Assembly: GCA_944990035.1 (NCBI GenBank) | Contig: CALYLX010000034.1 | Span: 1 to 64,000, forward strand | Reading direction: 5' to 3' | DNA length: 64,000 bases | From: Clitopilus passeckerianus | Taxonomy: Eukaryota; Basidiomycota; Agaricomycetes; Agaricales; Entolomataceae | Part shown: in pieces, positions 1-11,131 of the stretch | Layout of the letters: the number at the start of each line of letters is the position of its first letter | Numbering within the stretch: the stretch's first letter is position 1 | Made by a program: the position numbers and the translations under genes | Notes under the pieces: model-generated | Database searches by the model: none | What the model was told of the DNA's origin: nothing | What the model saw: only the letters and a program-made list of their open reading frames with translations

Positions 1-61
1 GTACTTCGTTCAGTTACGTATTGCTAAGGTTAATTGCGTCCTGTTACGAGAACTCATCAGC

Positions 62-214
62 ACCTAAACCTAAACCCTAAACCCTAAACCCTAAACCCTA
101 AACCCTAAACCCTAAACCCTAAACCCTAAACCCTAAACCCTAAACCCTAAACCCTAACCCTAAACCCTAAACCTAAACCCTAAACCCTAAACCCTAAACC
201 CTAAACCCTAAACC
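62..214. repeat. telomere-type (CCCTAAA)n tract
   Basis: About twenty near-perfect copies of the heptamer CCCTAAA, with a few CCTAAA or CCCTAA variants. The C-rich strand runs 5' to 3' from the left, the orientation expected at a left chromosome end. About 60 bp of unrelated sequence precedes it, so it is either just inside the assembled end or interstitial. The G-strand unit TTTAGGG is the plant-type heptamer; most fungi use TTAGGG. Confidence 0.9.
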
Positions 215-929
215 CTCGAGTATGACACGACGATGTCTAGTTGACATCCGTTTACGCACGCGTCTAGGTAACAACCGAACACTAACACTGGATTTGATTA
301 CTTCAGTCCAACGCTTGATCGCTAACGAGTAGTTTTGATGGATATCGTCAAGATAGCCGTTAGTATGGATGATGCAATGCGCCTTGGGCAGTTCCGCTAC
401 ATCCACTCGTTGAGATGATCGTTCGTCACCACTCCACTGGTTTCCCCGTGCCACAGGGGAAATGTCTAGAAGGTGTCGCATCGATCGTGGCCTCACGAGG
501 ACCCGAGTTCAGCCGTTTCGTTACATCTCGTTATGTTCGCATTTCGTCATGTTAACGTTTCGCCGTTCCATCGCGTCTCGGACTTTAGCAAGTCAACAAC
601 GAAAATAGCGCGCCAAGCTAAGTAAGTATAACACATGATAAGGAGTCCCGCACGGTTGCACGACGGCGCACCGTGTGGTGTCAGGTAAACACATGTCGAC
701 GGACTGATGAGCTGTATATAAACAGCGAAAGTTCTGGCCAGGTGGTTTCATCAACCTCTGGGACTTTCCAGACATCGCATCTGCCTTACACGCCTACTCC
801 CAAGCTTCCAGACCTACGCTTCGCTCCGGCCTTCCAGCAAGGTCGTGAAACTCTACTACCCTAACCCTAAACCCTAAACCACGGTGCCTTGTGGTGAAAA
901 TGAAAAAACACGTTCCCTACCTTGAGGCA
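215..929. other. subtelomeric stretch, no gene seen
   Basis: Only short reading frames with no recognisable motif. The sequence lies between the telomeric tract and the tRNA-like tandem repeat. CG-rich words such as ttcgtta/cgtta are frequent between 515 and 580, but no clear repeat unit could be defined. Confidence 0.5.
858..880. repeat. short interstitial telomere-like repeat
   Basis: Three consecutive CCCTAA/CCCTAAA units, about 650 bp inside the main tract and in the same orientation. It is probably a relic of an earlier end or of a telomere-repair event. Confidence 0.7.
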
Positions 930-1437
930 GTGCGATGGAATTGAACCGGCGTACCTGCCACTTGGCTATGCGTGCTTCCTGGACGTCTCATTTACGCTGA
1001 TGTTTGTTGAGATTATATTATACACATCAATATATGAGAACTTAATATCGCATTGAATGATTATTATTGGAGCCAAATACAAGGCAGATCGAGTCGGCTA
1101 TTGAAGCCATATCACTTGGCAGCTAAAATTATGGCTATGAGCGGAATCGAACCGGTGATGCCGAAATGACATACGTGCGCACAAACCACTTGGCTATGCG
1201 TGCTTCTCAGACGTCTCGCTACTCTGGGCGAGGTGAAATGCACCCAGTGTACATGCGATGTGGGGAGATATTATGATAGACGTTCCGAGATAGAAGTACG
1301 GCTTTATCTCACGGCAGTATAAGTATAATTAACATGACTCTATTGACATATTATTATTGAGAGTTACATGACTTGACAGCCAAAACGGCATAGGTACGCT
1401 CAGACCACTTGACTAAGTGTGCTTCCCAGACGTCTGG
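930..1437 (-). repeat. tandem repeat with tRNA-like (SINE-like) promoter modules
   Basis: Three related modules occur at about 930-999, 1131-1219 and 1378-1437. Read on the minus strand, the first two contain a pol III A box, TAGCCAAGTGG (complement at 958-968 and 1186-1196), and a B box, GGTTCRATTCC (complement at 937-947 and 1143-1153). The third keeps only a variant A box (complement at 1405-1415). All end in GACGTCT on the plus strand, and the sequence between modules is also related, giving a period of roughly 220-235 bp. The best copy does not fold into a tRNA because its acceptor strands do not pair. This is more likely a tRNA-derived retroposon or its tandem relic than a working tRNA gene. 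Confidence 0.6.
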
Positions 1438-2371
1438 GTAATCTGACCAATGGGAACGCACCCAGTTCACATCCAATGATCAAAGATCTTACCTATACAC
1501 TACCCAGATATAACTGGCGTGTATGGAATAATTATTGCCACCGAATCACACCAGAGAAGTGTTCAGAGACGGTTCCGTCACATTTTGGTGGTTTCAATGC
1601 TATCTAACCGAATCGCGGATGATCTCATGCAGCGATATCTTCCAATCGTGTTCCTGATGATGCAGATTTGCGCCACGTCAAACTTCCGGCACGTTCACAT
1701 TGAATTCCGATCGAAGATTGGGGTACGTACTGTGCCTTGATTATATCTTGGCAACTCGGGCTCTTCGGCGTAGTGACGCGGTTATTCGGCCCGTCATTTC
1801 TCCAAGTATTGTACATAGCCTTCTCTGCCGACACCTTTTCTCGATGCTGCCCCCATGTTCTGCGTGAAATATTCGCGACATTTATTAATCTAACTCGGCA
1901 CGCGATGACGCAACCTTCTCTGACGAAATTATCCGTTCACACGTGCTATCTTTGGCTTCATTCTTCGATCATTTCTTCTTTCTCGATCGTATATTGTTCG
2001 TCAAGTTGAAATTATTAAATTTTCGTAGTCTACAACATGTTCGGCGGTGTCTAAGCGAGCTAGAGTGGGCGACAGGAGGCCTCTAGTGGGCGTTAGTGTT
2101 TGCTCAGGATAGTATTTAGGACGACCAAAAATAAAAATAAATCATTCTGGCTCTATCAACCCTAAGGAGAGATCTGCTGTGACCAGCCGAAGAGCGGCGG
2201 ATGGGTCATGAAAATAGTACGATTTGAATTCGCGTTGGTTGGGTATCAAAGTATACATGGTAGGTAGCAGTACGAGATCATTTCGTTATTTCGTAGTGTA
2301 TTGATTATCTTAGCGAGGCATGAGAGGCATATCACGACAAAACTCTAGAGGGAAAAACAAAAGATTTGTTT
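1438..2371. other. no gene recognised
   Basis: A low-complexity AT-richer zone between the tandem repeat and the stop codon of the zinc-finger gene. Short ORFs only, none with a recognisable domain. The right part holds the 3' untranslated region of the minus-strand gene. Confidence 0.5.
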
Positions 2372-4684
2372 TCATGCACCGGCATCACTCTTGCCCTCAG
2401 CAGCGTCAACAGCATCCAATATGTCCCTATCTGCGCTCTTGCCACTGCTTGCCTTATCGTCGTCATCCTGCCCAGATTCCTTCTTCCCGACGACCTCTGA
2501 TTCGACCTCGCCATCGCCTTCTGCCTCCACATCAGCCTCAACTTCTCCGTCAGCATCCTCCACATCCGTCGACTGTGTGCCAGATTCTCGTTGGCTGCCG
2601 TTGGCGGGTGAACGAGAGTTCCGAGACCGAGATGTCTGCCGGCTGCTTGGTCGATGTTGGGAGAGCCTTCCTGAGTCGCGTTCGGGAGGCCCATCACGGA
2701 TAGCCGAGGTAGGAATCTCGGCGTCAACACCGCGTGTGGAGGAGCTTGACGATGGGGAATATTGAGCGGGGGACGCGTGACGGCCGTTTCCATGGGACGC
2801 AGGCGGTTGTTGAATGATACGAGGAGGTGGGGGAGACATTTGGGACGACTGTTCGAAGTTGGCGGGCAACGTGTCGGTGCGAGTGAGAGCAGTCGAGGAT
2901 TGAGACTGCGACGGCGTTGCTGGTGAGAACGACAGTGGCTGGGAGCCGTATGCCTGGCGTTGGGTTGAGGAATGTTGTTGGAGTTGCTGTTGCTGCAGTT
3001 GCTCCATAGTGCCACGTCTCTCAACTCGCTTCATCTTCTTGCGACAGCTAGAGAGGCGGTGAGTAAGAAGTCAGGAAAAAAAGAAGTTGACGTACCGGTC
3101 ACACACCGTACCTGGGCCACAAGGACCAGGTCCCCATTTCTCGACACACTTCCCATCCTTGTAACGCCCAGGCATCCCACACTGTCGACATATCCGTTGG
3201 CCTTGCTCGTTTTGAGGCGGATACGAACCAGACGGAGGTGATGTCGCGGAGTCAACGCTGGAGGTGGGAGGAGCGTTCATGATCATGCTCGTCCCTCCTA
3301 TGGAGGCTGTTGACAGGCTCGGAACTGTCGACGATGTATCAGTAACAACCAGAAGAAAGTGACGAAAAACGAACTTACTGCTCGCTCCAGAGAACTTCGA
3401 CTTCTTCTGAGGAGCACCGGTCACGACGGGGGCGAAGACGTGAAGTTGGATCTCACGTTGGCCAGGGATCTCCACTGTCGAGGCAGGCACAATTTGCTGG
3501 AGAGAGCCGTTCTGATATCGGTAGACGCTGTTGCTGTATTCGTTGCGAGGAATGGGAGCAGGGGTTTGTTGCTGAGCAGAGATACGATGTTGAGATTCGT
3601 AGGTGACCTCGTGTTCGGGACTTGTTCCTCGGCGTTTGCGGCTTCTTGCGTTGGACTCTGGTTGAGGATAGCCATTGGTAGGCTGGGATTGAGAGCCATC
3701 GGCAGCCTCGAGAATCATCTCGTCGACTGAGGCGCTTTCGCTAGAGCCGCTGGATGTACGGCGGTGCTGGGATTGCCGAGATGACTGGCCTTGCGGGGGG
3801 GCGAACTGGGGTGCTGGGGGTGCTTGGTATTGGGGCGAAGAGGGGCGGGGGTTCTGAAAATGATTCGAGAATATAATACGTGGCTGCTGTTGCGGCAGTG
3901 TCACGGGAGGCGCGGGGTGAGAACCATACGCAGACTGTTGAGGTGGATATGGGGACTGGAAATTCGGTGTCAGCGGAGGCCGGAAGAGCAGAGATTCTGG
4001 GCTTACGTGGTCCACATAGTCTTGCCGTGCTCGTTTACTAGGCGGTTGCCCATGGCTTTCGAGACTGGGCGTCCGTTGCCGTCTCATTGATGGCGCAGGT
4101 GGTAATGGGAGTCCAGGGAAGGAAGTCGAGGTCGAAGGTTGATACGAGCGGACGTTACGCGGTTTGGGGATGGGGATGGTGACAGGGGTGAGAAGTCCAC
4201 CGCCATCGACAACGATACGGTGGAACCCAGCTCTCATATCCTTCACTGCCAAGTCGACGCTTTCAAGATATTCTGCGAGCTGCCGCCAAGCATCCGAGAT
4301 GGCGGAGCGTCTTGCAAATTCTTCATCGCGTTCGCGCTCGGCCCGCTCAGCACGAGCTTGAAATTCCGTCAAAAGTAGAGTAATCTTCTCAACATTGACA
4401 GGCGGTGTTGTTGACGACGACGAAGGATGTGGTGGCTGTGCCGACGGCGGCGACGAGATAGTTGTTCCATTGGATTCTCCATGAACAGTTTGGAGAGCAG
4501 CAGCCAGGCGTTCTGCGTTGTCGGCGCGTTTTCGTTGTTTGTTGAGTTCGTCTCTCAAAGATTCAGCGTCGGCCAGAGCATCCGAAAGGAGTTTTGCCAA
4601 ATGAGAAGGCGGGTTAGCAGCAGAAGTTGCAGACGTCGCTTGAGGAGTCGTGGTCGACGTGTCTGGCGATGAGAGAGTAGCCAT
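2372..4684 (-). CDS. GATA-like zinc-finger regulatory protein
   Basis: Predicted 736-residue protein from three exons (4684-3379, 3324-3096, 3047-2372). The introns are 54 and 48 nt, GT-AG, and both preserve frame. The N-terminal third carries a coiled-coil-like segment rich in Leu, Glu and Arg. The middle is Ser/Pro/Gln-rich and disordered. The C-terminal third contains a Cys-rich finger starting CRQCGMPGRYKDGKC and closing after the second intron with GTVCDRCRKKMKR, like the GATA-type fingers of fungal regulators. The tail is Glu/Asp-rich, with Ser and Gln/His runs before it. The start chosen is the first ATG in frame (MATLSS); the frame is open 31 codons further upstream but without ATG, so a 5' exon is possible. 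A nuclear DNA-binding role is inferred from the finger; the target is unknown. Confidence 0.8.
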
Positions 4685-5110
4685 TGAAGATAGCCCACCC
4701 CAGGATCTATGGCGGGGAAAAAGGGGAGGCGTTGGTGCGGAATGGTTCACTTCATATTGAGTCCCACTCTCCGACAAATATTCTCCCGAAAAAGATCGAA
4801 GTCACTCCTGTTGGCCATATATGGTAACCGTACCTGTAGTATGGCCAGCGTCGGCAGCGCCGTTCCGGGCATCACGCGCCCATTCCACGAGGCGGGAAGG
4901 ACCCCGAACACCATTCATTTCCTCGACTTCTCCCGCCAAACATGAGCTTACATCCCCGCCCCACGTCTTTTCCTCGTGAACCTTCTGATTCCTCACACAA
5001 TATTATCCCCGAGGCTGACATTTCTACGGTGCCTAACTGTGCGCCTTTTCCCGCCCTCTAGAAGCTATGTGGCTTGTCGGATTCGCTAAACGGCGTTGAC
5101 GACCCAAAAC

Positions 5111-6629
5111 ATGAGTGCGATAACTTTATCAAATCTTGAACGTCGCATGCTGTACAGTTACCCGCGCCTGCAGGGTCCCCGCCGACGTCCTCAGAAGGGT
5201 TTCTTGTGATATCCTTGCCACACGGGCTCCTTGGCCTCTTTGCTTCCGCGCTCTCGATGTTTATTTCCGACCTCACTGCCTGTTCTTCAAGCGTTTAACG
5301 CTTGAATCTGTTTTCTTGGAGAGTTTAAAAGTCAAATTCACCGCGTATACAGCACTTTTACGCCACCTTGCTCACAACCATCAAGGGATCCCCGACGGTT
5401 CCTAGGGCATCACGATCCTGGTTGAAAATTGGTAAAGACGACCCAAGGCGCCTACAAGGTGCACACGCGTCGCTCCCCGACATGATGTCGTGTATCTGGT
5501 CAAGCTTAGAACCTTCCAGGTTTTCCCATATCTCGGCCCGATGTACCTCCCGATGTCAACATCTTGACCAAGAATGTGCACGTTACTGACATAGAAGGCG
5601 CTCCAAGCATCCTGTCAGTGTCAGGCGTGCCGGACAGTTTGCTCAGCGTCTCTTTGAGTGCTACCTTTGGTTAGTATCTTTTTATATGCACGTTCAGCGG
5701 GGCCACATGATCTCTTCCGCGTTCGTTCGACTTCATTGAATCGGTGGCTTACCTGGGGCTTATAAAACGTGCTGGTATGCCTCGGCGAAGTGCTCAGTGC
5801 GATACGGCAAATTTAGTTCCCGCAGAGTGGCTGCTTCTGGGTAGGAATTTCAAGCGATCGCCATTCTCTCGGCCAGTCGTTTTCAAGAGATAGCCCTGAT
5901 GTTCTATGATTTCTTTTCGGATGTCTGGGTTCAGGTGTCGATGCTACGAAAAGGACGACGTAGGGATTACATGTCTCCTCCTCCTTCGAAATCTAAGAAC
6001 ACTTTCTTGCACCACCGCCGATGAATTGTCTTCGATACCGAGGTGAATACGGCAAAGATTGGCCAATTGTGTGGGGCCGAGCGATGGTAAATTTCGGGAG
6101 TATCTAGATAATTCTACTGACGCCATTTCAATGCAGGGGTAATTTACGAGACACCTTGCAGTCAAATCACATCGACATTAACGAAGGCCCTGTCGAGATG
6201 TCCATCAACTCAATGGGTGAGCTATCTAGAATTCATTCACCACTGCCTAGGCGCTGGATAAACGGACCGAGCACCACTCTGAGCCACGTTAATTCAACCT
6301 CAATATAGGCCATCAGGTGCGTATGTTGGATTACGGCTCGACTCGTGATCTTCCTGATAATTCCATCATCAAAGATCGACATTTTCACTGCATGGGGTGC
6401 GCTTTATGCACGCTGTCCGAATATCCGCTATCGCTTTCGCCTTGGTGAGCCGGATTCTATACACGTGTGCTTGACGACTTATCTTGCAGGGCCCAAGCCG
6501 ACCTTTAATATAGCTGCCGATTCCAATCACGCCTCAACGCAGAAAAGAAAAGAATTTTACCGTGAGATTTCATCAGAGAAACGCTCAGCCAGCGATGCGA
6601 AACGACCGAAGAGTCCAGCGGTACAGTAA
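5111..6629 (+). CDS. unrecognised multi-exon protein (5' part uncertain)
   Basis: The 3' half is well supported. The exons end at 6086, then 6137-6216, 6309-6316 (only 8 nt), 6375-6444 and 6490-6629. All are joined by GT-AG introns of 45-92 nt with matching phases, giving a stretch containing NHIDINEGPVEMSINSMG and later DIFTAWGALYARCPNIRYRF, and ending in a Lys/Arg/Ser-rich tail (KRPKSPAVQ) that could be nuclear-directing. Further upstream an exon ending at 5431 joins one at 5520-5669 in phase (contains VNILTKNVHVTDIEG). The segment 5670-6040 and the true start could not be resolved; ATG 5111 is only a guess. A frame at 5169-5400 (ADVLRRVSCDILATR) faintly resembles the F-box region of basidiomycete F-box proteins. 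The gene could be a live divergent F-box-type gene or partly decayed. No function is assigned. Confidence 0.45.
6309..6316 (+). other. 8-nt micro-exon
   Basis: GCCATCAG sits between AATATAG and GTGCGT. It joins a preceding exon ending in phase 1 (ATG G) to a following exon in phase 0, giving Gly-His-Gln. It is required to keep the frame of the surrounding gene. Confidence 0.55.
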
Positions 6630-8825
6630 GGCGGCTCTAACCACCACTCGAGCAAGGTTTGTCACCTTTTTATCGGCTTTCTCGAACTGTAATTCAGGTC
6701 GTTTAGAGGCTCAGGGACTTCTGGACCCTTTGGCTCAATCCTATTTTGCAACATTACCTGTCCCATCATAGTACAATATTGCAGGGAAATAACAATGCAT
6801 GCAGGCCTGATGTCGGGAGATGTAAAGAGCGACGATTGGGCTAGTTGACCTAATTATGAAGTCATTTTATTAAGGCCAGTGATTTGGACTACTTAACTCG
6901 TACGAATAGAAGGCGGCACTCAGATTTCAATGAGAGTGTAGGGCATCCTCAATACGACAGTTGCCACCATCTCAGGCAGAACGGGATGTAATTTTCTTGT
7001 CAAAAACGTCTATTCAGGCAACAGCCAACGTCCGCCAAGGGGTGATGTACGCGAATCTGGTTTCTGCGAGTAATAGGTCAAGATACAGTAAAGAAAGCTG
7101 CCGAAGTCTAGCCATTCAACTCCGGATGAAAGTGCTGCGGGTTCTAGCACAGGATATAACCGCGTCTCTCGCAGATGGAACTTAGAAAAATCGAGGTTGT
7201 CGGCCTCGTGTTGGGAAAGTGAATTCGGACGGGTTTTCGGGGTCCTTGCCTCATGGCCGCCTCATCATTCCCAAAATGGGCAGAGGAAGGGCGCTCTGTG
7301 ATCGAATCAGCGTACGGACCCACGCCCGCCGCATGTTGTCAAGTTAGTTCTGTGGAGAAAGGTATTGTTCCATTTGGCAATGCGGGGGTATATTGGCGTC
7401 TTTCTACTGAAGAGTTGCAAACATCTGGTGGCCTGATTGCCCAACGATTTCCCTTAAGAACCCGATGACATATGGTTATAAACCTTGTAAATTATAGGAA
7501 GATTGGATACGTAGAGAGGAGTGAGGGAACTAATCAAGGTTGAAGCTGACAGAAATTGGTGGCGTAGACTGGTCACATCACAGGTGCACTGATCCTCGTT
7601 TTCTCCCCATCCAGATGACCAATGTAGTCGCACTGGCGCAGGATAAACATGCATTCATCGCATGCCCTCAGTCTTGTACCTACGAGGAATAAAGTACTGG
7701 GCAAGGCCTTTCCGAATATCCCAGCCGTAGCGTTCACAGTATATGGGAGTGTTGATTGGATATAACCGGTCTTACGTATTAATGACATTGGATGGTACGT
7801 GAATATTCTGTATTTCATTTCTGCGTCTACCATCGTGGTTTGGTGAACCGGGTATTGTGAAGACGTACCGGCAACGAAGGTACACAAAAACGGCATGCGA
7901 GTTCCGCCTCGCACCTGCCATATGGCTCAAGAGCCTATTACATCAATTGTCTACTAGGTCTGATGCATCCGTCGTCGTTCGTCGTGATATACTTTGCTCG
8001 GATCTCCTGAGTTGCCTCGAAGTCAACTGAGCATAATAGGAAGGTCAAGGATGGGAAACTATTCGGACAAAGCTGGCTCAACGGAACCAATGAGGGGCAC
8101 TAACTTGCGATCGAGACGCAATCAACTTTAGATGCTCCCTCAAACTCATGGCCGCCATTTGTGGATGTTATCTCATACGACTAGCGATCTTTTCTTGGTG
8201 ATAACTGTATAGTACCTCGAGCAGGGGTGTAGCCATAGTGGCCTTAGCAAGAACGTTCGCACTCCTGCCTCATGTCGGCCCGATCTATCCCGGAAATATG
8301 TGTCCTTTTCTCACGTTCTCTTCTCTCGCATCCTCCACGCACGTCTCTTATATTGTGTACGTATGCTTCGACCCATGACATCACGAATATAACAGGAGGG
8401 TTCCGATTACCATGAATCACCCACCTCTCGACCCATTTACAGGCTATGTCACTTCCAACTCTAATAGACAATTCGCGCCCTTGGTTGAGGGACATTGCAT
8501 GATACCGAGAAGAATGTAGCCAACACTTTCGCTTCAATCTCATATGACATCGCACGTTGATTCTTGGAGTCGGTTACTGCTATGGTGCAGATGGGAGGGT
8601 CTGCTTCCAATGATGGAATGAATGATCGGGAGTCACATGGTACGTCTCTCTTACCTTCGCGACGACAGCGATGCAGAGGTATCTCGCTTGATTCAGCTTC
8701 CTTGTGATAATTAGCCTTGGGGTCATCTTCTTGGATGTACTTAAACAACAGTGTTGAGGACGTTTGACTCCGATCTCCTTCTTTGATTCTGCAACGAGCA
8801 GAATCCCTCTCTTACCCACCCCACC
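6630..8825. other. long intergenic region, no gene recognised
   Basis: No reading frame with a recognisable domain was found on either strand, and no repeat was noticed. Short-exon genes of the kind seen elsewhere in this window could hide here, so absence of a gene is not firmly established. The last 60 bp before 8826 is a pyrimidine-rich leader (CAGAATCCCTCTCTTACCC) typical of a fungal 5' untranslated region. Confidence 0.4.
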
Positions 8826-10267
8826 ATGGGGAAGCTCAGTGCCCTTATTCCGACAGTTCTCCTTCTCGCAGCGCATGCTTCACCTGTGAAACGGTAGGAA
8901 TTATAGCAAAGAGTGGAAACCTTTATTGACTTCATATTAGAGCGACGGTTTGCAACGGCCACGCCGAATTGTGCTCACGGTCGTACTCGAATGTAACGTA
9001 CATCGGCGCCCATGACTCCTTTGCTTTTAGCTCCGATCCGTTTGCTCGTACGTGTATTCTCCCCCTCTTCTGGAGGTCAATTCACTTACAGATTGCTAGT
9101 CGCTCGGGATCAGGAAGTCGATATCCCTACTCAGCTTAGCCTCGGAGTTAGGCTCTTACAGGCTCAGTCGCATATGTACGTATAACCCGCCTCGGTTATT
9201 CTGAACGGGTACTCATATATTGCTTCAAGGAACGGTGCAGATCTGCATTTCTGTCACACCAGTACGTATGCCCTACTTCGTATCATCCACCGCCTGACTT
9301 TATATATGATTAGGCTGCGTGAGTGTATATTGGGCACGTAAATACTGCGCTTTAATCAAAGGCTCCAGATCCTGTTCGACGGAGGCAAGGTTTCCGACTA
9401 CTTGGCTAAGGTCAAGACGTTCCTCGATGCAAATCCCAACGAGGTCCTGACGCTCCTCTTTACCAATCCGGAAGGGGTTTCCTTGACCGACGTCTGGAAG
9501 CCTCTGTTCGACAGTGCTGGTGCGTAGTAGTCTCCGCATTCGCCTCGTCCTAGTTGACTGTATCTCAATAGGTATCACCCCTATGGCCTACGTACCTCCA
9601 TCCGTACCGCTCAAGAAATCCGACTGGCCAACCTTGGGGCAAATGATCGACAGTGGGAAACGAGTCGTGATATTCCTTGACGCAGGCGCAGATACTTCCA
9701 CGGTCAACTTCATTTTGCCCGAGTTCCAGATGGTGAGTCGCAAACCATGCATGTACGGCGAAGACTGATGATGTTCCAGATCTGGGAAACGCCTTTCAGT
9801 GTTACAGATCCGAGCTTCCCATGCAAGGTCGACCGAATTGACGGTCCACTCTCGACTACAGACCATATGTATATGATTAACCACTCACTCAACAAAGACC
9901 TTCTTGGGACAGGCATCATTGTCAGCGACCCGCTAGATGCACCAACTACGAACGGTGTCGCCTCGTAAGTGGCATTTGTCTTGACGGGACTGTAGTTGGT
10001 TTAGTGACACTCGATCAGGATCAAGGCCAATGTCAATGGTTGTGTCCCGTTGGGTGGCAATCGCAACCCTACCTTCCTTCTTCTCGATTTTGTCGACAAG
10101 GGGCAAGCGTTCACAGCCGCAAACCAGTTGAATGGTTTGGCGTAAGTTGGTATCCTCGACGTCTCACGCCGCTAGACCGGTAATAATACTTTGTATCCAG
10201 TAAGTTAGGGAGTAACGTCTCGATCAGCAGTCCCGGAGGTTTCGAACGGCGTAGTTGTCGTTTTTGA
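8826..10267 (+). CDS. secreted PLC-like phosphodiesterase
   Basis: Ten exons are predicted: 8826-8893, 8941-9047, 9100-9175, 9230-9261, 9314-9318, 9369-9519, 9572-9732, 9780-9964, 10019-10141 and 10201-10267. They encode about 324 residues. An N-terminal signal peptide (hydrophobic LIPTVLLLAAHA, then a KR site) leads into a PI-PLC-X/TIM-barrel type fold: the conserved YIGAHDSFAF with the catalytic-type His, LHFCHTSC, then VKTFLDANPNEVLTLLFTN and VIFLDAGADT. These match the fungal PLC-like phosphodiesterase family, which often lacks the calcium-binding set of classical PLC, so substrate is uncertain. The fifth exon has only 5 nt. Family members often end in a hydrophobic GPI-type tail; here the predicted frame stops early, while the adjacent frame encodes a hydrophobic tail, suggesting a one-base shift or an unrecognised splice. 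Confidence 0.82.
9314..9318 (+). other. 5-nt micro-exon of the PLC-like gene
   Basis: GCTGC lies between GATTAG and GTGAGT. With the last base of the previous exon (9261) it forms Ser-Cys, and the next exon (from 9369, after CTCCAG) continues ILFDGG. This restores the family-typical HTSC-x-LFDGG order; skipping it or using the nearer acceptor at 9361 breaks the frame. Confidence 0.75.
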
Positions 10268-11131
10268 TAGTCCATTGTTCTTGTTACCCATAGTAGGCTT
10301 CATCCGCGTCAACTTGAACGGAATTGGCATGGTTTAAATCAAGAGCGATTTGAAGCATCAAAAACCAACGGTCACCGTCTTGTTCGCGCGCTTTAAGCCA
10401 TCGAAGGTGGTGAATTTCTACGCATTGTTATGGGGGGAAATCACTATAGGTCCACAAAGATCCAGGATATCGACGGAGTGGATGAAGGAATCGATTGGAA
10501 TCAGACTTCTATCCTTCTTCCCGGGGCCGTCGTCGCCATTCGTACGAACGGCGGACAGGAAACCAAGGTTATTTAGATAGATCATTTCGTTATTGCCTAC
10601 ACGAGGACATCTATTATATGATAAAACAGTGGTAAGTCGGCGATTGCACTCCTTTAGCTTCACGCTCTCATTGAAAACAGAGCTTGATACTGTCTGTACT
10701 TTAAGATACAAGATGCGGGGTCCACTCGACTATGCTATTCGCTACTGAAGGCAGTCGTCCTTCCAATCCAAAATCTTGCTTCGTTATTTCATTCGGCCGC
10801 GAATGTAAGATGCAAACACACATAATCGGATACGTTTCTCCCAGATGTTCGCGCGTCTTGTCCAGATCCCATTATCTTTATTTTGAAAATGTTCGTTAAC
10901 TGCTCCTCTCACTTTCTACCCACCCTGGAACGTCCTACAGAGGGTAATACTCATGGTGAGGAAAGGGCGTGGGTTCGAATCCCACTCTCCTAATATGGCT
11001 GCCGTCGTTCGGGTCTCCAGAAGCATTGTATACATATCTTTTGGCCAGGACAGAGGATGTTTTATTGTGTACATGGGGCTACAGAGGGAACCACGCCAGG
11101 TAGAGGACCTTATATTTCAGATTGGATACGA
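10268..11131. other. intergenic, possible terminal exon of an unknown gene
   Basis: A frame at about 10450-10578 is preceded by a possible acceptor (CACTATAG) and reads DIDGVDEGIDWNQTSILLP then AIRTNGGQETKVI and stop. The composition looks coding, but no start or family was recognised. The rest shows nothing besides the tRNA-like fragment at 10935-10992. Confidence 0.3.
10935..10992 (+). pseudogene. tRNA 3'-half-like fragment
   Basis: The sequence GTGGGTTCGAATCCCAC forms a perfect T arm (5-bp stem, 7-nt loop) with the pol III B box. It is preceded by a short possible variable arm (GGTGAGGAAAGGGC) resembling class II (Ser/Leu) tRNAs and by a weak anticodon-like hairpin. No A box, D arm or pairing acceptor strand was found upstream, so this looks like a tRNA remnant rather than a gene. 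Confidence 0.35.

Noticed and set aside
930..1437. Functional tRNA genes
   Set aside because: A and B boxes are good, but the acceptor and anticodon stems do not pair in the best copy, and the modules are tandemly repeated with flanking sequence.
2332..3024. A 230-codon ORF overlapping the GATA-like gene on the same strand in another frame
   Set aside because: It is a shadow frame; the finger CDRCRKKMKR and phase-matched introns identify the true frame.
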